A DNA stretch of 64,000 bases. It comes from Roseateles sp. XES5 (GTDB taxonomy: Bacteria > Pseudomonadota > Alphaproteobacteria > Rhizobiales > Rhizobiaceae). Position numbers and translations under genes: made by a program. The notes beneath the pieces were generated by a model. It saw only the letters and a program-made list of their open reading frames with translations, was not told where the DNA came from and searched no databases. Below, one piece after another: positions 8,062-16,479 of the stretch; the stretch's first letter is position 1; every line of letters begins with the position of its first letter. The stretch spans positions 62,001 through 126,000 of the forward strand of contig NZ_CP084753.1 in the NCBI RefSeq assembly GCF_020535545.1, written 5' to 3'.

Positions 8062-9135
8062 ATGTCGTCCATCGCACTGGAAAAAGTGGTCAAGCGCTAC
8101 GGCGCGTTCGAGGTCGTGCACGGCATTGACCTGACGATCGAAAATGGAGAGTTCGTCGTGCTTCTCGGTCCTTCCGGCTGCGGGAAAACCACGACCCTGC
8201 GCATGGTGGCCGGGCTGGAAGACGTCTCCGGCGGAAAGCTCTCGATCGGCGGCCGCGTCGTCAACGACGTGGCCCCGAAAGATCGCGGCATCGCCATGGT
8301 CTTCCAGAACTACGCGCTCTACCCGCACATGACCGTTCGGCAGAACATGGAATTCGCCCTGCGTCCATTGAAGCTCGCGCCCGGCGAAGTCGACCGCCGC
8401 GTTCGCGAGACCGCCGCCATCCTCGGCCTCGATGCGCTGCTGGCGCGCAAACCCTCGGCGCTGTCGGGCGGCCAGCGCCAGCGCGTCGCGATGGGCCGCG
8501 CCATGGTCCGGACCCCCGACGTCTTCCTGTTCGACGAACCCCTGTCCAACCTCGACGCAAAGCTGCGTACCCAGGTGCGATGGGAGATCGGCAAGCTGCA
8601 CAAGCGGCTTGGCACCACCGTGCTCTACGTTACCCACGACCAGGTTGAAGCCATGACGCTGGCCGACAAGATCGTCATCATGCGGGATGGCCATGTCGAA
8701 CAGGTCGGCAGTCCGGAAGACGTTTACACCCGGCCCGCCAATACCTTCGTCGCGACCTTCATCGGCAGCCCGGCCATGAATCTCGTGCCGGCACGCCAGA
8801 TGGGCGGAAAGCTGCAAGCCGAGGCCTTCACCCTCCCCCTGCCCGACCGTTTCACCGGTCGCCTGACGGAGGGTCAGGCCGTGCTGATCGGCATCCGCCC
8901 ATCGGATGTCACTTTGGTGTCTGCGGATGCACCCGGCGCCCTGCGCGCCACCGTCGAGGTGACCGAATATCTCGGCGACGACGCGCTCCTCGATCTGCGG
9001 GTCGGTCCTCACGAACTGATCGCGCAGGTCCCCGCGGCAAGCCGCCCGGCAAATGACGCGTCGGTTCACATCGCCTTCAACACCGCCGGCCTGCATCTCT
9101 TCGATGCGGCGACCGGCGCCACGCTTCTTTCCTGA
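8062..9135 (+). CDS. ABC transporter ATP-binding protein (UgpC/MsmK/MalK type)
   Basis: 357 residues. Walker A GPSGCGKTT at about residues 36-44, Q-loop QNYALYPHMTV, signature LSGGQRQRV and Walker B VFLFDEPLSNLDAKL followed by the switch THDQVEAM. A C-terminal OB-type regulatory domain (about residues 240-357, containing GIRPSDV) places it in the MalK/UgpC group. It energises the two permeases upstream. The start follows AGGAGAGACGC. Confidence 0.93.
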   Translation: MSSIALEKVVKRYGAFEVVHGIDLTIENGEFVVLLGPSGCGKTTTLRMVAGLEDVSGGKLSIGGRVVNDVAPKDRGIAMVFQNYALYPHMTVRQNMEFALRPLKLAPGEVDRRVRETAAILGLDALLARKPSALSGGQRQRVAMGRAMVRTPDVFLFDEPLSNLDAKLRTQVRWEIGKLHKRLGTTVLYVTHDQVEAMTLADKIVIMRDGHVEQVGSPEDVYTRPANTFVATFIGSPAMNLVPARQMGGKLQAEAFTLPLPDRFTGRLTEGQAVLIGIRPSDVTLVSADAPGALRATVEVTEYLGDDALLDLRVGPHELIAQVPAASRPANDASVHIAFNTAGLHLFDAATGATLLS

Positions 9136-9145
9136 AAGTCCCGAT

Positions 9146-10135
9146 ATGCCATCAGAAATCATCATTCCCGCCCGCCAGACCTTCAAACTGCAATCCTATG
9201 ACGATCTCCCGCTGCAGCCCGGCGAGATCCGGGGGCGAACGCTCTGCACGCTGATCAGCCAGGGCACGGAGATCGGCTGGGCCAATGGCGATACGTTCCC
9301 CGTCCGGCCAGGTTATGCCGCGGTCTTCGAAGTCGAGGAGATCGGCGAGGGCGTCACGGGCGTGAAGCCGGGCGAGCGGCGCTTTGCCATGGGCTATCAT
9401 CGATCGACGCAGACCCATGCCGCCGAGAACACGCTTGTCCTGCCGGAGGGCATGGCGCCCGACACCGCGGTCATCGCGCGCCTGATGGGCGTTTCCATGA
9501 CGACCTTGATGACAACCAGGGCTCGACCGGGCGATCGCGTCGTCATCACGGGCGCAGGTCCTGTCGGCTTCCTCGCCGCTCACCTGTTCCGGATCGGCGG
9601 TTACCTCGTTACGGTCGTGGATCCCGACGCGCTGCGGCGCAGGCAACTCGAACAGAGCGGCATCGCCGACACCCGCGCGCAGATGCCCCTCGACGATCCG
9701 GATATCCAGGGCCGGGTGGCGCTTGTCGTCGATTGTTCAGGTCATGAGGGCGCGGTGCTGGAAGGCTGCAACATGGTCCGCCGCATGGGGGAGGTCGTCC
9801 TTGTCGGCGTACCATGGCGGAAATACACCGACCTCACGGCGCATGACATTACCAACGCCGTGTTCTTCAAGCACGTCACGCTTCGTTCGGGCTGGGAATG
9901 GGAATTGCCCATGCACGGCAGGAGTTTCCTGTGGGAGGAACTGCTGGAAGGCTACAACAATGCGTCGCATTCGATTTTCAGCGGCTTCTCCCGCGCTTTG
10001 ACCTGGCTCGCCCAAGACAGAATACCGCTCGATGGCCTGATCCATCGCACGCGGCCCGAGGCGCCGGAAATGCTCTATGCCGCCATCATGCAACGCGCCA
10101 TTCCTGAACCGTTCATCGTCTTGGAATGGGCGTAA
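9146..10135 (+). CDS. MDR-superfamily zinc-type alcohol dehydrogenase-like oxidoreductase
   Basis: 329 residues from the ATG at 9146, 10 bp after the ATPase stop. The start is placed here because the upstream part of the frame overlaps the ATPase gene. A GroES-like N-terminal half (about residues 1-120) is followed by a Rossmann domain with GAGPVGFLAA near residue 138 and an acidic VVDPDALRR that selects NAD(H). The classic structural-zinc Cys cluster is absent and the catalytic-zinc motif is degenerate. It is the last gene of the operon, so it probably oxidises or reduces a sugar or polyol intermediate made by the GMC and VOC proteins. Substrate not known. Confidence 0.8.
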   Translation: MPSEIIIPARQTFKLQSYDDLPLQPGEIRGRTLCTLISQGTEIGWANGDTFPVRPGYAAVFEVEEIGEGVTGVKPGERRFAMGYHRSTQTHAAENTLVLPEGMAPDTAVIARLMGVSMTTLMTTRARPGDRVVITGAGPVGFLAAHLFRIGGYLVTVVDPDALRRRQLEQSGIADTRAQMPLDDPDIQGRVALVVDCSGHEGAVLEGCNMVRRMGEVVLVGVPWRKYTDLTAHDITNAVFFKHVTLRSGWEWELPMHGRSFLWEELLEGYNNASHSIFSGFSRALTWLAQDRIPLDGLIHRTRPEAPEMLYAAIMQRAIPEPFIVLEWA

Positions 10136-10144
10136 CACACTTGA

Positions 10145-10315
10145 CGCGGCCTCGACGGCAACGGCTCGATCGTCCACGCCCAGGACACCGAGGGCCGCAC
10201 CGTCGAACCGCGCGAGGATATGGTGGGTTCGATCAAAAGGCTCGTTGTGGCGCCGGCCGGTTTTGACTATCAATCGTCCTGCCCGCCGAAGCAGATGGCC
10301 GACGGGATGGTGTAG
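10145..10315 (+). pseudogene. Possible C-terminal gene remnant, family not recognised
   Basis: A stop-free frame runs from just after a TGA at 10142 to TAG at 10313-10315 and reads like real protein (TEGRTVEPREDMVGSIKRLV, then PAGFDYQSSCPPKQMADGMV). It has no start codon with a ribosome-binding site; the only in-frame ATG is at 10220. The compact, protein-like composition between two intact genes suggests the tail of a deleted gene. I do not recognise the family. Confidence 0.3.
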
Positions 10316-10355
10316 TCTTCATACGAGAACCGCAAATGCCGGAACGAAGGGGTCC

Positions 10356-11144
10356 ATGCTCGATCTGATCAGGCAATCCCTGTCGCAATTCACGCCTGCC
10401 GAACGCAGGATCGCCGAAGCGATCCTCGATACGCCGAGTACGGCCATCACCTGGTCGATCACGGATGCGGCGCGGATCGCCAAGGTCAGCGAGCCCTCGA
10501 TCATCCGCTTCTGCCGGCGGCTCGATTGCGACGGCTTTCCGGATTTCCGCCTGAAGCTCGCCCAGCAACTGGCCGTGCGTCAGGCGCCGGCAAGCCCGGC
10601 GGAAAATGGCGGCGACCCGTTCACCGGCCTCGTCGACGACATTTTCAATCGCGCCGTCGAATCCCTGCGCGAAGCCCGGCACGACCTCGATCTCGAGGGC
10701 CTGCGCCGCGCCGTCGACATGCTCGCGACCGCCCGCCGCATCGATGTCTACGGCTATGGCGGTTCGGGCTTCCTGGCCAGCGAGGCGCAGCATCGCCTCG
10801 CCTCGCTCGGCATGGCGAGCGTGGCCTATGCCGACCCGACCCTGCAGATGGTCTCCGCCCCGCGCCTCACGCACGAGGACGTTCTCTTCGTGCTCTCCTT
10901 TTCGGGCCGCACGAGCTATCTCATTTCCAACATGGAAATCGCCAAGAAGGCCGGGGCGCGCATTCTCTCCATCGCCCCCGGTGGTTCCGTCGTCGCCTCG
11001 CTCGCCGACGAGAACATCAACCTCAACGCCTACCGCGCCTCCAGCCAGCCGCTTATCGTGCCGACCGGCCGCGCGCCGATGTATGTGATGCTCGACGTGC
11101 TCTTCGCCCTGCTTGCGCGGCGAGGCGAGGAAAGCACCGCCTGA
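10356..11144 (+). CDS. hexR: MurR/RpiR family transcriptional regulator, HexR-like
   Basis: 262 residues. The N-terminal HTH_6 domain (about residues 1-77) contains FTPAERRIAEAILD and SEPSIIRFCRRL. A C-terminal SIS domain (about 110-250) carries YGYGGSGFLASEAQHRLASL and the phosphosugar-binding SFSGRTSYL loop. HexR proteins bind 2-keto-3-deoxy-6-phosphogluconate and repress zwf, edd and other Entner-Doudoroff genes. zwf lies nearby (13462-11897, opposite strand) with one gene between, which supports the name but does not prove it. RpiR regulators of other sugars look alike. The start was chosen at the canonical ML/IRQSLSQFTPAE beginning. Confidence 0.7.
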   Translation: MLDLIRQSLSQFTPAERRIAEAILDTPSTAITWSITDAARIAKVSEPSIIRFCRRLDCDGFPDFRLKLAQQLAVRQAPASPAENGGDPFTGLVDDIFNRAVESLREARHDLDLEGLRRAVDMLATARRIDVYGYGGSGFLASEAQHRLASLGMASVAYADPTLQMVSAPRLTHEDVLFVLSFSGRTSYLISNMEIAKKAGARILSIAPGGSVVASLADENINLNAYRASSQPLIVPTGRAPMYVMLDVLFALLARRGEESTA

Positions 11145-11151
11145 CGGCGGT

Positions 11152-11820
11152 TTATTCGGCGGCCTGCCGCTCCGGCTGCGGCCACCGCTGCAACGCTTCG
11201 CGGCCGGCATCCGTGAGGCCGTAGACGCCGCGGTCGAGCCGCTCGAACCAGCCATAGACATTGGAAAGCAGGATGTTCCCGGCCTCCGGAACGCCGGCGC
11301 GTATCTCGCGCACCCGTAGCGGCCCCTCCGCCAGCGCCGCCGCACAGCCGAGCGCCTGCTGGCGATAGGCCGTCATCAGCGGGGCGCGCGTGCTGCCGCC
11401 AAGGGCAGGATCGCCGACGCGCCTGCGGTGCTCGCGCACCAGCCGCGAGCGCCGTTTCGGGTTGGTGCGCGGCATGGGCGTGACGGAAGCGACGATGACG
11501 CTCACATCGCCCGCGTCGGAAACGCCGAGCATGCCGATGCCGAGCCTGCGGCAGAGATCCCGGTAGCGCTTGTCGGATTCCCGTCCCCTGCCCTTGGTCG
11601 AGACGCGCGCGGCGATCCAGACCTCGTCCGAAACCGCGGCCCGGTCGACGGCCTGGAGGATGAGTTCCAGATTGAAGCTCAGCTTCAGCTCGCAGATCAC
11701 GACGACCGGCGGGTCGTCTTCACTGAGCCCGACGAGATCGCAGCCGCCGACCTCGCCCTTGACGGCGTAGCCGGCCTTTTCGAGGAAGCCTTTGACGGGC
11801 AGGTAGAGCGAGGTTTCCAT
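11152..11820 (-). CDS. DUF2161 domain-containing protein (PD-(D/E)XK-like)
   Basis: 222 residues. The sequence matches what I know of DUF2161: METSLYLPVKGFLEKAGYAV, a VICELKLSFNLELILQAV segment that resembles a PD-(D/E)XK nuclease core (E-x-K), then a VWIAARVSTKGR strand and a C-terminal part rich in basic residues. Family members are widespread in Rhizobiales next to housekeeping genes; function unknown. It is convergent with the RpiR gene (7-bp gap) and 76 bp downstream of zwf on the same strand, so it may be read from the zwf transcript. Confidence 0.75.
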   Translation of the reverse strand: METSLYLPVKGFLEKAGYAVKGEVGGCDLVGLSEDDPPVVVICELKLSFNLELILQAVDRAAVSDEVWIAARVSTKGRGRESDKRYRDLCRRLGIGMLGVSDAGDVSVIVASVTPMPRTNPKRRSRLVREHRRRVGDPALGGSTRAPLMTAYRQQALGCAAALAEGPLRVREIRAGVPEAGNILLSNVYGWFERLDRGVYGLTDAGREALQRWPQPERQAAE

Positions 11821-11896
11821 GGTCTCCGGGGGGAAGCGGCGAATCGTTCCGCACCCTAACCCGATCCGTCCCCGCGGAACACCGCAGGCGGTGCCG

Positions 11897-13462
11897 TCAC
11901 TCGCCCTTTGCCGAATCCCGCCAGGCCCGCTCGAACGGCAGGCGCCAGGCATGCGGGGCGATGAGCTGATGGATCGACTTCGGCCCCCAGCCCCCCTGGT
12001 CGTAGAGGCGCACGGGCGGCGGGTTGTCGAGAAGGGGCTGGGAGATTTCCCAGAGCCGCTCGATGCCCTCGGCCGTGGTAAACAGCGTATGATCGCCGCG
12101 CATCGCATCGAGGATCAGGCGTTCATAGGCCTCCAGCACCTCGCCGATCAGCCCGGTTTCGCTCATGGCGAACTGCAGCGAAAGCTTGTCGAGCCGGAAG
12201 CCCGGACCGGGGCGCTTGCCATAGAAGGACAGCGAGACCTTGGACGCATCGGCGAGGTCGAAGGTGAGATGGTCCGGCCCCTGCGCGCCGACGCCCGAGC
12301 CGGGCGGGAACATCGATTTCGGCGGCTCACGGAAGGCGATGGAGATGATGCGCTGTCCTTCGGCGAGGCGCTTGCCCGTGCGCAGGAAGAAGGGCACGCC
12401 CGCCCAGCGCCAATTGTCGATGGCGCATTTGAGAGCGATGAAGGTATCGGTGTCGCTCTCCGGATCGACCCCCGGCTCCTTGCGGTAGCCGATATACTGG
12501 CCGCGCACCACGTCGCGCGGCTCGATCGGCAGCATGGAGCGGAACACCTTGTTCTTCTCCTCGGAGATCGGCGCCGGCTCCAGCGCCGTGGGCGGCTCCA
12601 TCGCCATGAAGGCGAGAATCTGGAAGAGATGGGTCACCACCATGTCGCGATAGGCGCCGGTCGTCTCGTAGAAGGCGGCGCGAGTGGAAAGGCCCAGCGT
12701 CTCCGGCACGTCGATCTGCACATGATCGATGAAATTCCGGTTCCAGATCGGCTCGAACAGGCCATTGGCGAAACGGAAGGCGAGAATGTTCTGCGCCGGC
12801 TCCTTGCCGAGGAAGTGGTCGATGCGGAAGATCTGCTTCTCGTCGAACACCTCGTGCAGCTTGCGGTTCAGTTCCACGGCGCTGGCAAGGTCCGTGCCGA
12901 ACGGCTTTTCCATGATGATGCGGCACCGCTCCACCAGCCCGGCTTCGGCGAGGAGCTGCACGGCCGGCAATGCGGCCTTGGGCGGCACGGAGAGATAATG
13001 CACGCGCCGCGTTTCCGGCCCCAAAGCCGTCTCGGCCCGGTCGACCGCCGCCTTCAACATGCCGGCACCGGCGGACAGCGAGACATAGTCGAGCGATGCG
13101 GAGAACGCTTCCCACTCGGCCTCGGTGAATTTGCGGGTCAGGAACGTGTCGAGGGATTCGCGGGCGATCGCGCGAAAACCGTCCGCGTCGAGCTCGTCGA
13201 GCGAGACGCCGATGATGCGGCAGCCCGGAATGAACCCGGCCTTGATGAGATGGAAAAGGCCCGGCAGCAGCTTGCGCCGGGAAAGATCGCCCGTGGCACC
13301 GACGAGCACGACGACCTGTGGATAGCCGGGACCGACCCGCATGGAATTCTTGCGCAAAACACCCGTCCCGAAATCTTCCGTTGCACCTTGCGCCTGGGAG
13401 GAGCCCCCGGCCGCGACGGCCTTGCGCCGTCGCGAGACAGTCGTCTTCGTATCCGAAGCCAT
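11897..13462 (-). CDS. zwf: Glucose-6-phosphate 1-dehydrogenase
   Basis: 521 residues. The NADP-binding motif VVVLVGATGDLSRRKLLP is near residues 50-67 and the substrate/catalytic signature RIDHFLGKE starts at residue 213. The C-terminal half has the family's PFFLRTGKRL. It oxidises glucose-6-phosphate to 6-phosphogluconolactone and feeds the Entner-Doudoroff and pentose phosphate routes. The N-terminus (about 45 residues, basic and Gly/Ala-rich) is longer than usual. pgl and edd, which commonly follow zwf in rhizobia, are not here, so this may be a second zwf copy. A HexR-like regulator lies beyond the DUF2161 gene. Confidence 0.95.
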   Translation of the reverse strand: MASDTKTTVSRRRKAVAAGGSSQAQGATEDFGTGVLRKNSMRVGPGYPQVVVLVGATGDLSRRKLLPGLFHLIKAGFIPGCRIIGVSLDELDADGFRAIARESLDTFLTRKFTEAEWEAFSASLDYVSLSAGAGMLKAAVDRAETALGPETRRVHYLSVPPKAALPAVQLLAEAGLVERCRIIMEKPFGTDLASAVELNRKLHEVFDEKQIFRIDHFLGKEPAQNILAFRFANGLFEPIWNRNFIDHVQIDVPETLGLSTRAAFYETTGAYRDMVVTHLFQILAFMAMEPPTALEPAPISEEKNKVFRSMLPIEPRDVVRGQYIGYRKEPGVDPESDTDTFIALKCAIDNWRWAGVPFFLRTGKRLAEGQRIISIAFREPPKSMFPPGSGVGAQGPDHLTFDLADASKVSLSFYGKRPGPGFRLDKLSLQFAMSETGLIGEVLEAYERLILDAMRGDHTLFTTAEGIERLWEISQPLLDNPPPVRLYDQGGWGPKSIHQLIAPHAWRLPFERAWRDSAKGE

Positions 13463-13612
13463 CGCGGCAAATCCTCAGCCAGATTCACGCGGTAAATAGG
13501 GCATGGATTGCGTGGGGGATCAAGGGGCGGGACCATGTCCGTCAGCGCCTCGAGGGCGGCCACGCCAAAAGCGCGGTTCCATTCCAAAAAACCGCTGACA
13601 TTGAAAATGGCT

Positions 13613-13640
13613 GTTCTTGAGAAAACAGATTCTCCAGAAC
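13613..13640 (+). promoter_or_regulatory. Inverted repeat upstream of amino-acid ABC operon
   Basis: GTTCTTGAGAA (13613-13623) and TTCTCCAGAAC (13630-13640) form an inverted repeat with 10 of 11 positions paired and a 6-base spacer, about 95 bp before the binding-protein start in the 273-bp gap between zwf and this operon. It could be an operator or a leader hairpin. No regulator gene is adjacent. Confidence 0.4.
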
Positions 13641-13735
13641 ATATCCTAGCCGCGTCGGCTGCCGTCCTTGGTGGCCCCGGCGGTTTGCGATATAAACCAG
13701 CCGTCCGTCTTCAAGCATCCCCTAAAGGAGGAACC

Positions 13736-14539
13736 ATGGGTATTGTGCTGAGAGCCCTGCTGGCCGTCGCCGCGTTTTTCGCCGTGAGCGTGGCCAATGC
13801 GCAGGAGTACAAGTCCGCCCTCGTGACCGCCGATACCCTCACCGTCGGCACATCCGGTTCGGCGCCACCCTTCAGCATGACCAATGCAGCGGGTGAACTT
13901 GAAGGCTTCGACATCGACGTGGTCAACCTCGTCGCCAAGGAACTCGGCCTCACCGCCCAGTTCGAGAAGCTCGATTTCGCCGGCCTTCTGCCCGGCCTGA
14001 CCGCCGGTCGCTTCGACCTCATCGCATCCGGCGTGACCCGCACGCCCGAGCGCCTCGCCTCCACGGACTTCTTCGTGCTGTCGCCCTACATCGTCAACGG
14101 CGCGGCCATCACCCGCCGCGAAACCGATACGGACATCGCCAGCTGGAAAGACGTCTGCGGCAAGACCATGGGCGCGGTCCGCGGCGGCGCGTTCCAGAAG
14201 GTCGCCAAGGAGAAGCTGCCGGCCGACTGCGTCACCGAGGCGCGCGAATATCCCGGCGCGACCGAACTCTTCCTCGACCTTGAAAACCGTCGCATCGATT
14301 TCGCGGCGCACGACTTCCTCGGTCCGAAATATCTCGCTAAGTCGGGCAAGCTGACCGGCGCCGTCACCCTCGACGACCTGCTGTCGACCATCACGCAGAG
14401 CGTTGCCGTCAACGGCAAGAACAAGCCGCTGGCCGACGCCATCGACGCCAAGTTCGCCGCCTGGCGCAAGGACGGCACCCTGCAGGGCCTCGCCGACAAG
14501 TGGTTCGGCGCGTCCATCGACTGGTCGAAGGCCGAATAA
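13736..14539 (+). CDS. Amino-acid-type ABC transporter substrate-binding protein (family 3)
   Basis: 267 residues from the ATG at 13736, which follows AAAGGAGGAACC. The signal peptide spans about residues 1-22 (cleavage near ANA-QEYK). The family-3 signature appears as GELEGFDIDVVNLVAKELG, and the domain closes with FDLIASGVTRTPER and a C-terminal WRKDGTLQGLADKWFG. It is followed by two permeases of the polar amino acid type, but no ATPase gene belongs to the operon, so a remote ATPase must serve it. The substrate is likely an amino acid or opine; specificity not readable. Confidence 0.88.
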   Translation: MGIVLRALLAVAAFFAVSVANAQEYKSALVTADTLTVGTSGSAPPFSMTNAAGELEGFDIDVVNLVAKELGLTAQFEKLDFAGLLPGLTAGRFDLIASGVTRTPERLASTDFFVLSPYIVNGAAITRRETDTDIASWKDVCGKTMGAVRGGAFQKVAKEKLPADCVTEAREYPGATELFLDLENRRIDFAAHDFLGPKYLAKSGKLTGAVTLDDLLSTITQSVAVNGKNKPLADAIDAKFAAWRKDGTLQGLADKWFGASIDWSKAE

Positions 14540-14563
14540 GGGCTCCGCACGGGGCAAGGGACA

Positions 14564-15208
14564 ATGGAAATCGCACTTGCATGGCTGCCGCGGCTGTTCA
14601 CCGCGGCGGCGCTGACCATCGGGCTCTCGGCCGTCGTCTTCACCCTGTCGGCGGCCTTCGGCCTTCTGTTGTCCTTCGTCCACTACGGGCGCGAGAAATC
14701 CTTCCCGCGCAAGGCCATCGAGGCTTTCAGCGCCTTCTTCCGCTCCGTGCCGGAACTCGTGGTCCTCTTCCTCTTTTTCTTCGGCGGCCCCCAGCTCGGC
14801 GTCGACTTCGGCCCGGTCGGCTCCACCATTCTCGCCTTCACTCTTGTCGGCATCGCCTTCGATTATCAGGTGTTCAAGGGCGCATTGAAGGTCATTCCCT
14901 TCGGCCAGTACGAGGCCGGCATCGCGCTCGGCCTGCCGCGGCGCATCGTGTTCCTGCGGGTGCTGGTGCCTCAGGTCCTGCCGCTCGCCCGCAAGGGCTG
15001 GATCACCTATGCCATCGGCACGGTCAAACGCATGTCCATCGCCTCGGCCGTCTCGGTCAGCGAAATCCTCTACGTCACCAAGCAGGGTATCGCGGCGACC
15101 AACGCGCCCTTCACCTTCCTGTCCATCGCCGTCGGCCTCTACATTCTCATCGTCACGCCGCTGCTCGTCTTCAACGAGCGCAAGCCGAAACAGGCGATGG
15201 CGCGATGA
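14564..15208 (+). CDS. Amino-acid-type ABC transporter permease (His/Glu/Gln/Arg/opine family)
   Basis: 214 residues with about five membrane helices. HisM/HisQ-like features are the AFFRSVPELVVLFLFFFGG segment and the EAA loop (YEAGIALGLPRRIVFLRVLVPQVLP). It overlaps the next permease by 4 bp, so the two are translationally coupled and form one heterodimeric channel for the binding protein upstream. Confidence 0.88.
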   Translation: MEIALAWLPRLFTAAALTIGLSAVVFTLSAAFGLLLSFVHYGREKSFPRKAIEAFSAFFRSVPELVVLFLFFFGGPQLGVDFGPVGSTILAFTLVGIAFDYQVFKGALKVIPFGQYEAGIALGLPRRIVFLRVLVPQVLPLARKGWITYAIGTVKRMSIASAVSVSEILYVTKQGIAATNAPFTFLSIAVGLYILIVTPLLVFNERKPKQAMAR

Positions 15209-15858
15209 CGATCCTGCTCGACCCCACCTATCAGCGCATGCTGTTCGACGGGCTGTGGATGACGCTGTTCATCTCGACCGTCGTCATTCTCGTATCGAAC
15301 CTGCTGGCGCTGCCGCTCGCCATCTACATGCAGCGCCCCGGCGGCGCGTTTCGCCGCGTCATCGTCGGCTACAGCTTCTTTGCCCGCGCCGCGCCGGTGC
15401 TCGCCCTTCTCTTCGCGCTCTACTACGGCCTGCCGAAGCTCGGCATCTATCTCGAGCCGGTGCCGTCCGCCCTCATCGGCCTCATCTTCGCGTCGACCGC
15501 CTACAATCTGGAATTCCTGCGCTCGGGCTTCGAAAGCATTCCGGCGGGACAGTCGGACGCGGCCAAGGCGCTGGGGCTGAAGCCCTTTGCGATCTACTGG
15601 AAGGTGATGATCCCGCAGGCCTACCGCCTCGCGGCACCGGCGCTCTTTTCCAATGCCATCCAGATGGTCAAGGGCAGCTCGCTCGCCAGCCTCGTCGCCA
15701 TCGATGAACTGACGGCCGCCTCGACCGTCATCATCTCGGAGACCTACAAGGCCATCGAGGTGCTGCTGCTCGTCTCCGTCTTCTATCTCGTGATCGCCGC
15801 CGTCATCATCGGCGCGCAATATCTCTACGAGTCGCGGCAAAACCTTCGCCGGCGCTGA
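15205..15858 (+). CDS. Amino-acid-type ABC transporter permease
   Basis: 217 residues from the ATG that overlaps the preceding TGA (ATGA at 15205-15208). It has membrane helices at about residues 15-40, 55-80 and 95-110 and a C-terminal helix, plus the EAA-type loop SDAAKALGLKPFAIYWKVMI. It is the partner of the permease at 14564. No ATP-binding subunit follows; the next gene, 112 bp on, is a DUF1236 protein. Confidence 0.88.
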   Translation: MTILLDPTYQRMLFDGLWMTLFISTVVILVSNLLALPLAIYMQRPGGAFRRVIVGYSFFARAAPVLALLFALYYGLPKLGIYLEPVPSALIGLIFASTAYNLEFLRSGFESIPAGQSDAAKALGLKPFAIYWKVMIPQAYRLAAPALFSNAIQMVKGSSLASLVAIDELTAASTVIISETYKAIEVLLLVSVFYLVIAAVIIGAQYLYESRQNLRRR

Positions 15859-15970
15859 ACGGATGCGCCACGCGCCGACTTAAGTCTGGCGCCGGACAAG
15901 CAAAAGTCCGGCGCAGGAACTTCCCTTGGGATCCGGCCTTCCACTCCTGTCTGAACAAAGGAGTGAAAAC

Positions 15971-16378
15971 ATGATTACGAAAATCATCGTGTCCGCAGCC
16001 CTTGCAACGGCTCTCTTTTCCGCCCCCGCCTTCGCCGATGACGACAATGACGGCGCGGTCGTGGGTGGCGCGGGCGGCGCCGTGACGGGCGCCATTATCG
16101 GCGGCCCTGTCGGCGCAGTCGTCGGCGGTGCCGTCGGTGTCATCGCCGGCGCCGCCGTGGATCCGCCGCCGCGCAAGGTCGTGACCTATGTGCAGCAGCA
16201 GCCGATCCCGGCCAATCCCGTGATCATCCAGGGCGTCGTGGAAGTCGGCAAGCCCTTGCCGAAGACGATCGTGCTGACGCCGGTGCCCGAAGACCCTGCC
16301 TATGCCTATGCCGTCGTCAATCAGCAGCGGGTCATCGTCGACCCGGGCACCTATACGGTGGTGCAGGTTCTGAACTGA
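15971..16378 (+). CDS. DUF1236 domain-containing exported protein with glycine-zipper segment
   Basis: 135 residues from the ATG at 15971 after AAAGGAGTG. The signal peptide spans about residues 1-22 (cleavage near AFA-DDDN). A Gly/Ala/Val repeat (about 30-65, [20 protein letters not shown]) resembles outer-membrane glycine zippers. The C-terminus (about 75-135) is the DUF1236 fold with [14 protein letters not shown] and [12 protein letters not shown]. Function unknown; it probably sits in the periplasm or outer membrane. A perfect 14-bp hairpin follows the stop. A second DUF1236 protein lies at 17387 behind a response regulator. Confidence 0.8.
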   Translation: MITKIIVSAALATALFSAPAFADDDNDGAVVGGAGGAVTGAIIGGPVGAVVGGAVGVIAGAAVDPPPRKVVTYVQQQPIPANPVIIQGVVEVGKPLPKTIVLTPVPEDPAYAYAVVNQQRVIVDPGTYTVVQVLN

Positions 16379-16383
16379 CGCGA

Positions 16384-16416
16384 GCCGCCTGCCTTCCATC
16401 CCGGAAGGCAGGCGGC
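16384..16416 (+). terminator. Strong hairpin after the DUF1236 gene
   Basis: A perfect 14-bp stem (16384-16397 with 16403-16416, GCCGCCTGCCTTCC paired to GGAAGGCAGGCGGC) with a 5-base loop begins 6 bp after the stop codon. No U-tract follows, so termination may be partial or Rho-assisted; it may equally act as a 3' stabiliser. Confidence 0.6.
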
Positions 16417-16479
16417 CATTCCGGAACCAACCATGCCGTTTTCCGTTTCCAGCCGAAACGCCTGCAGGGAGAAAATGGC

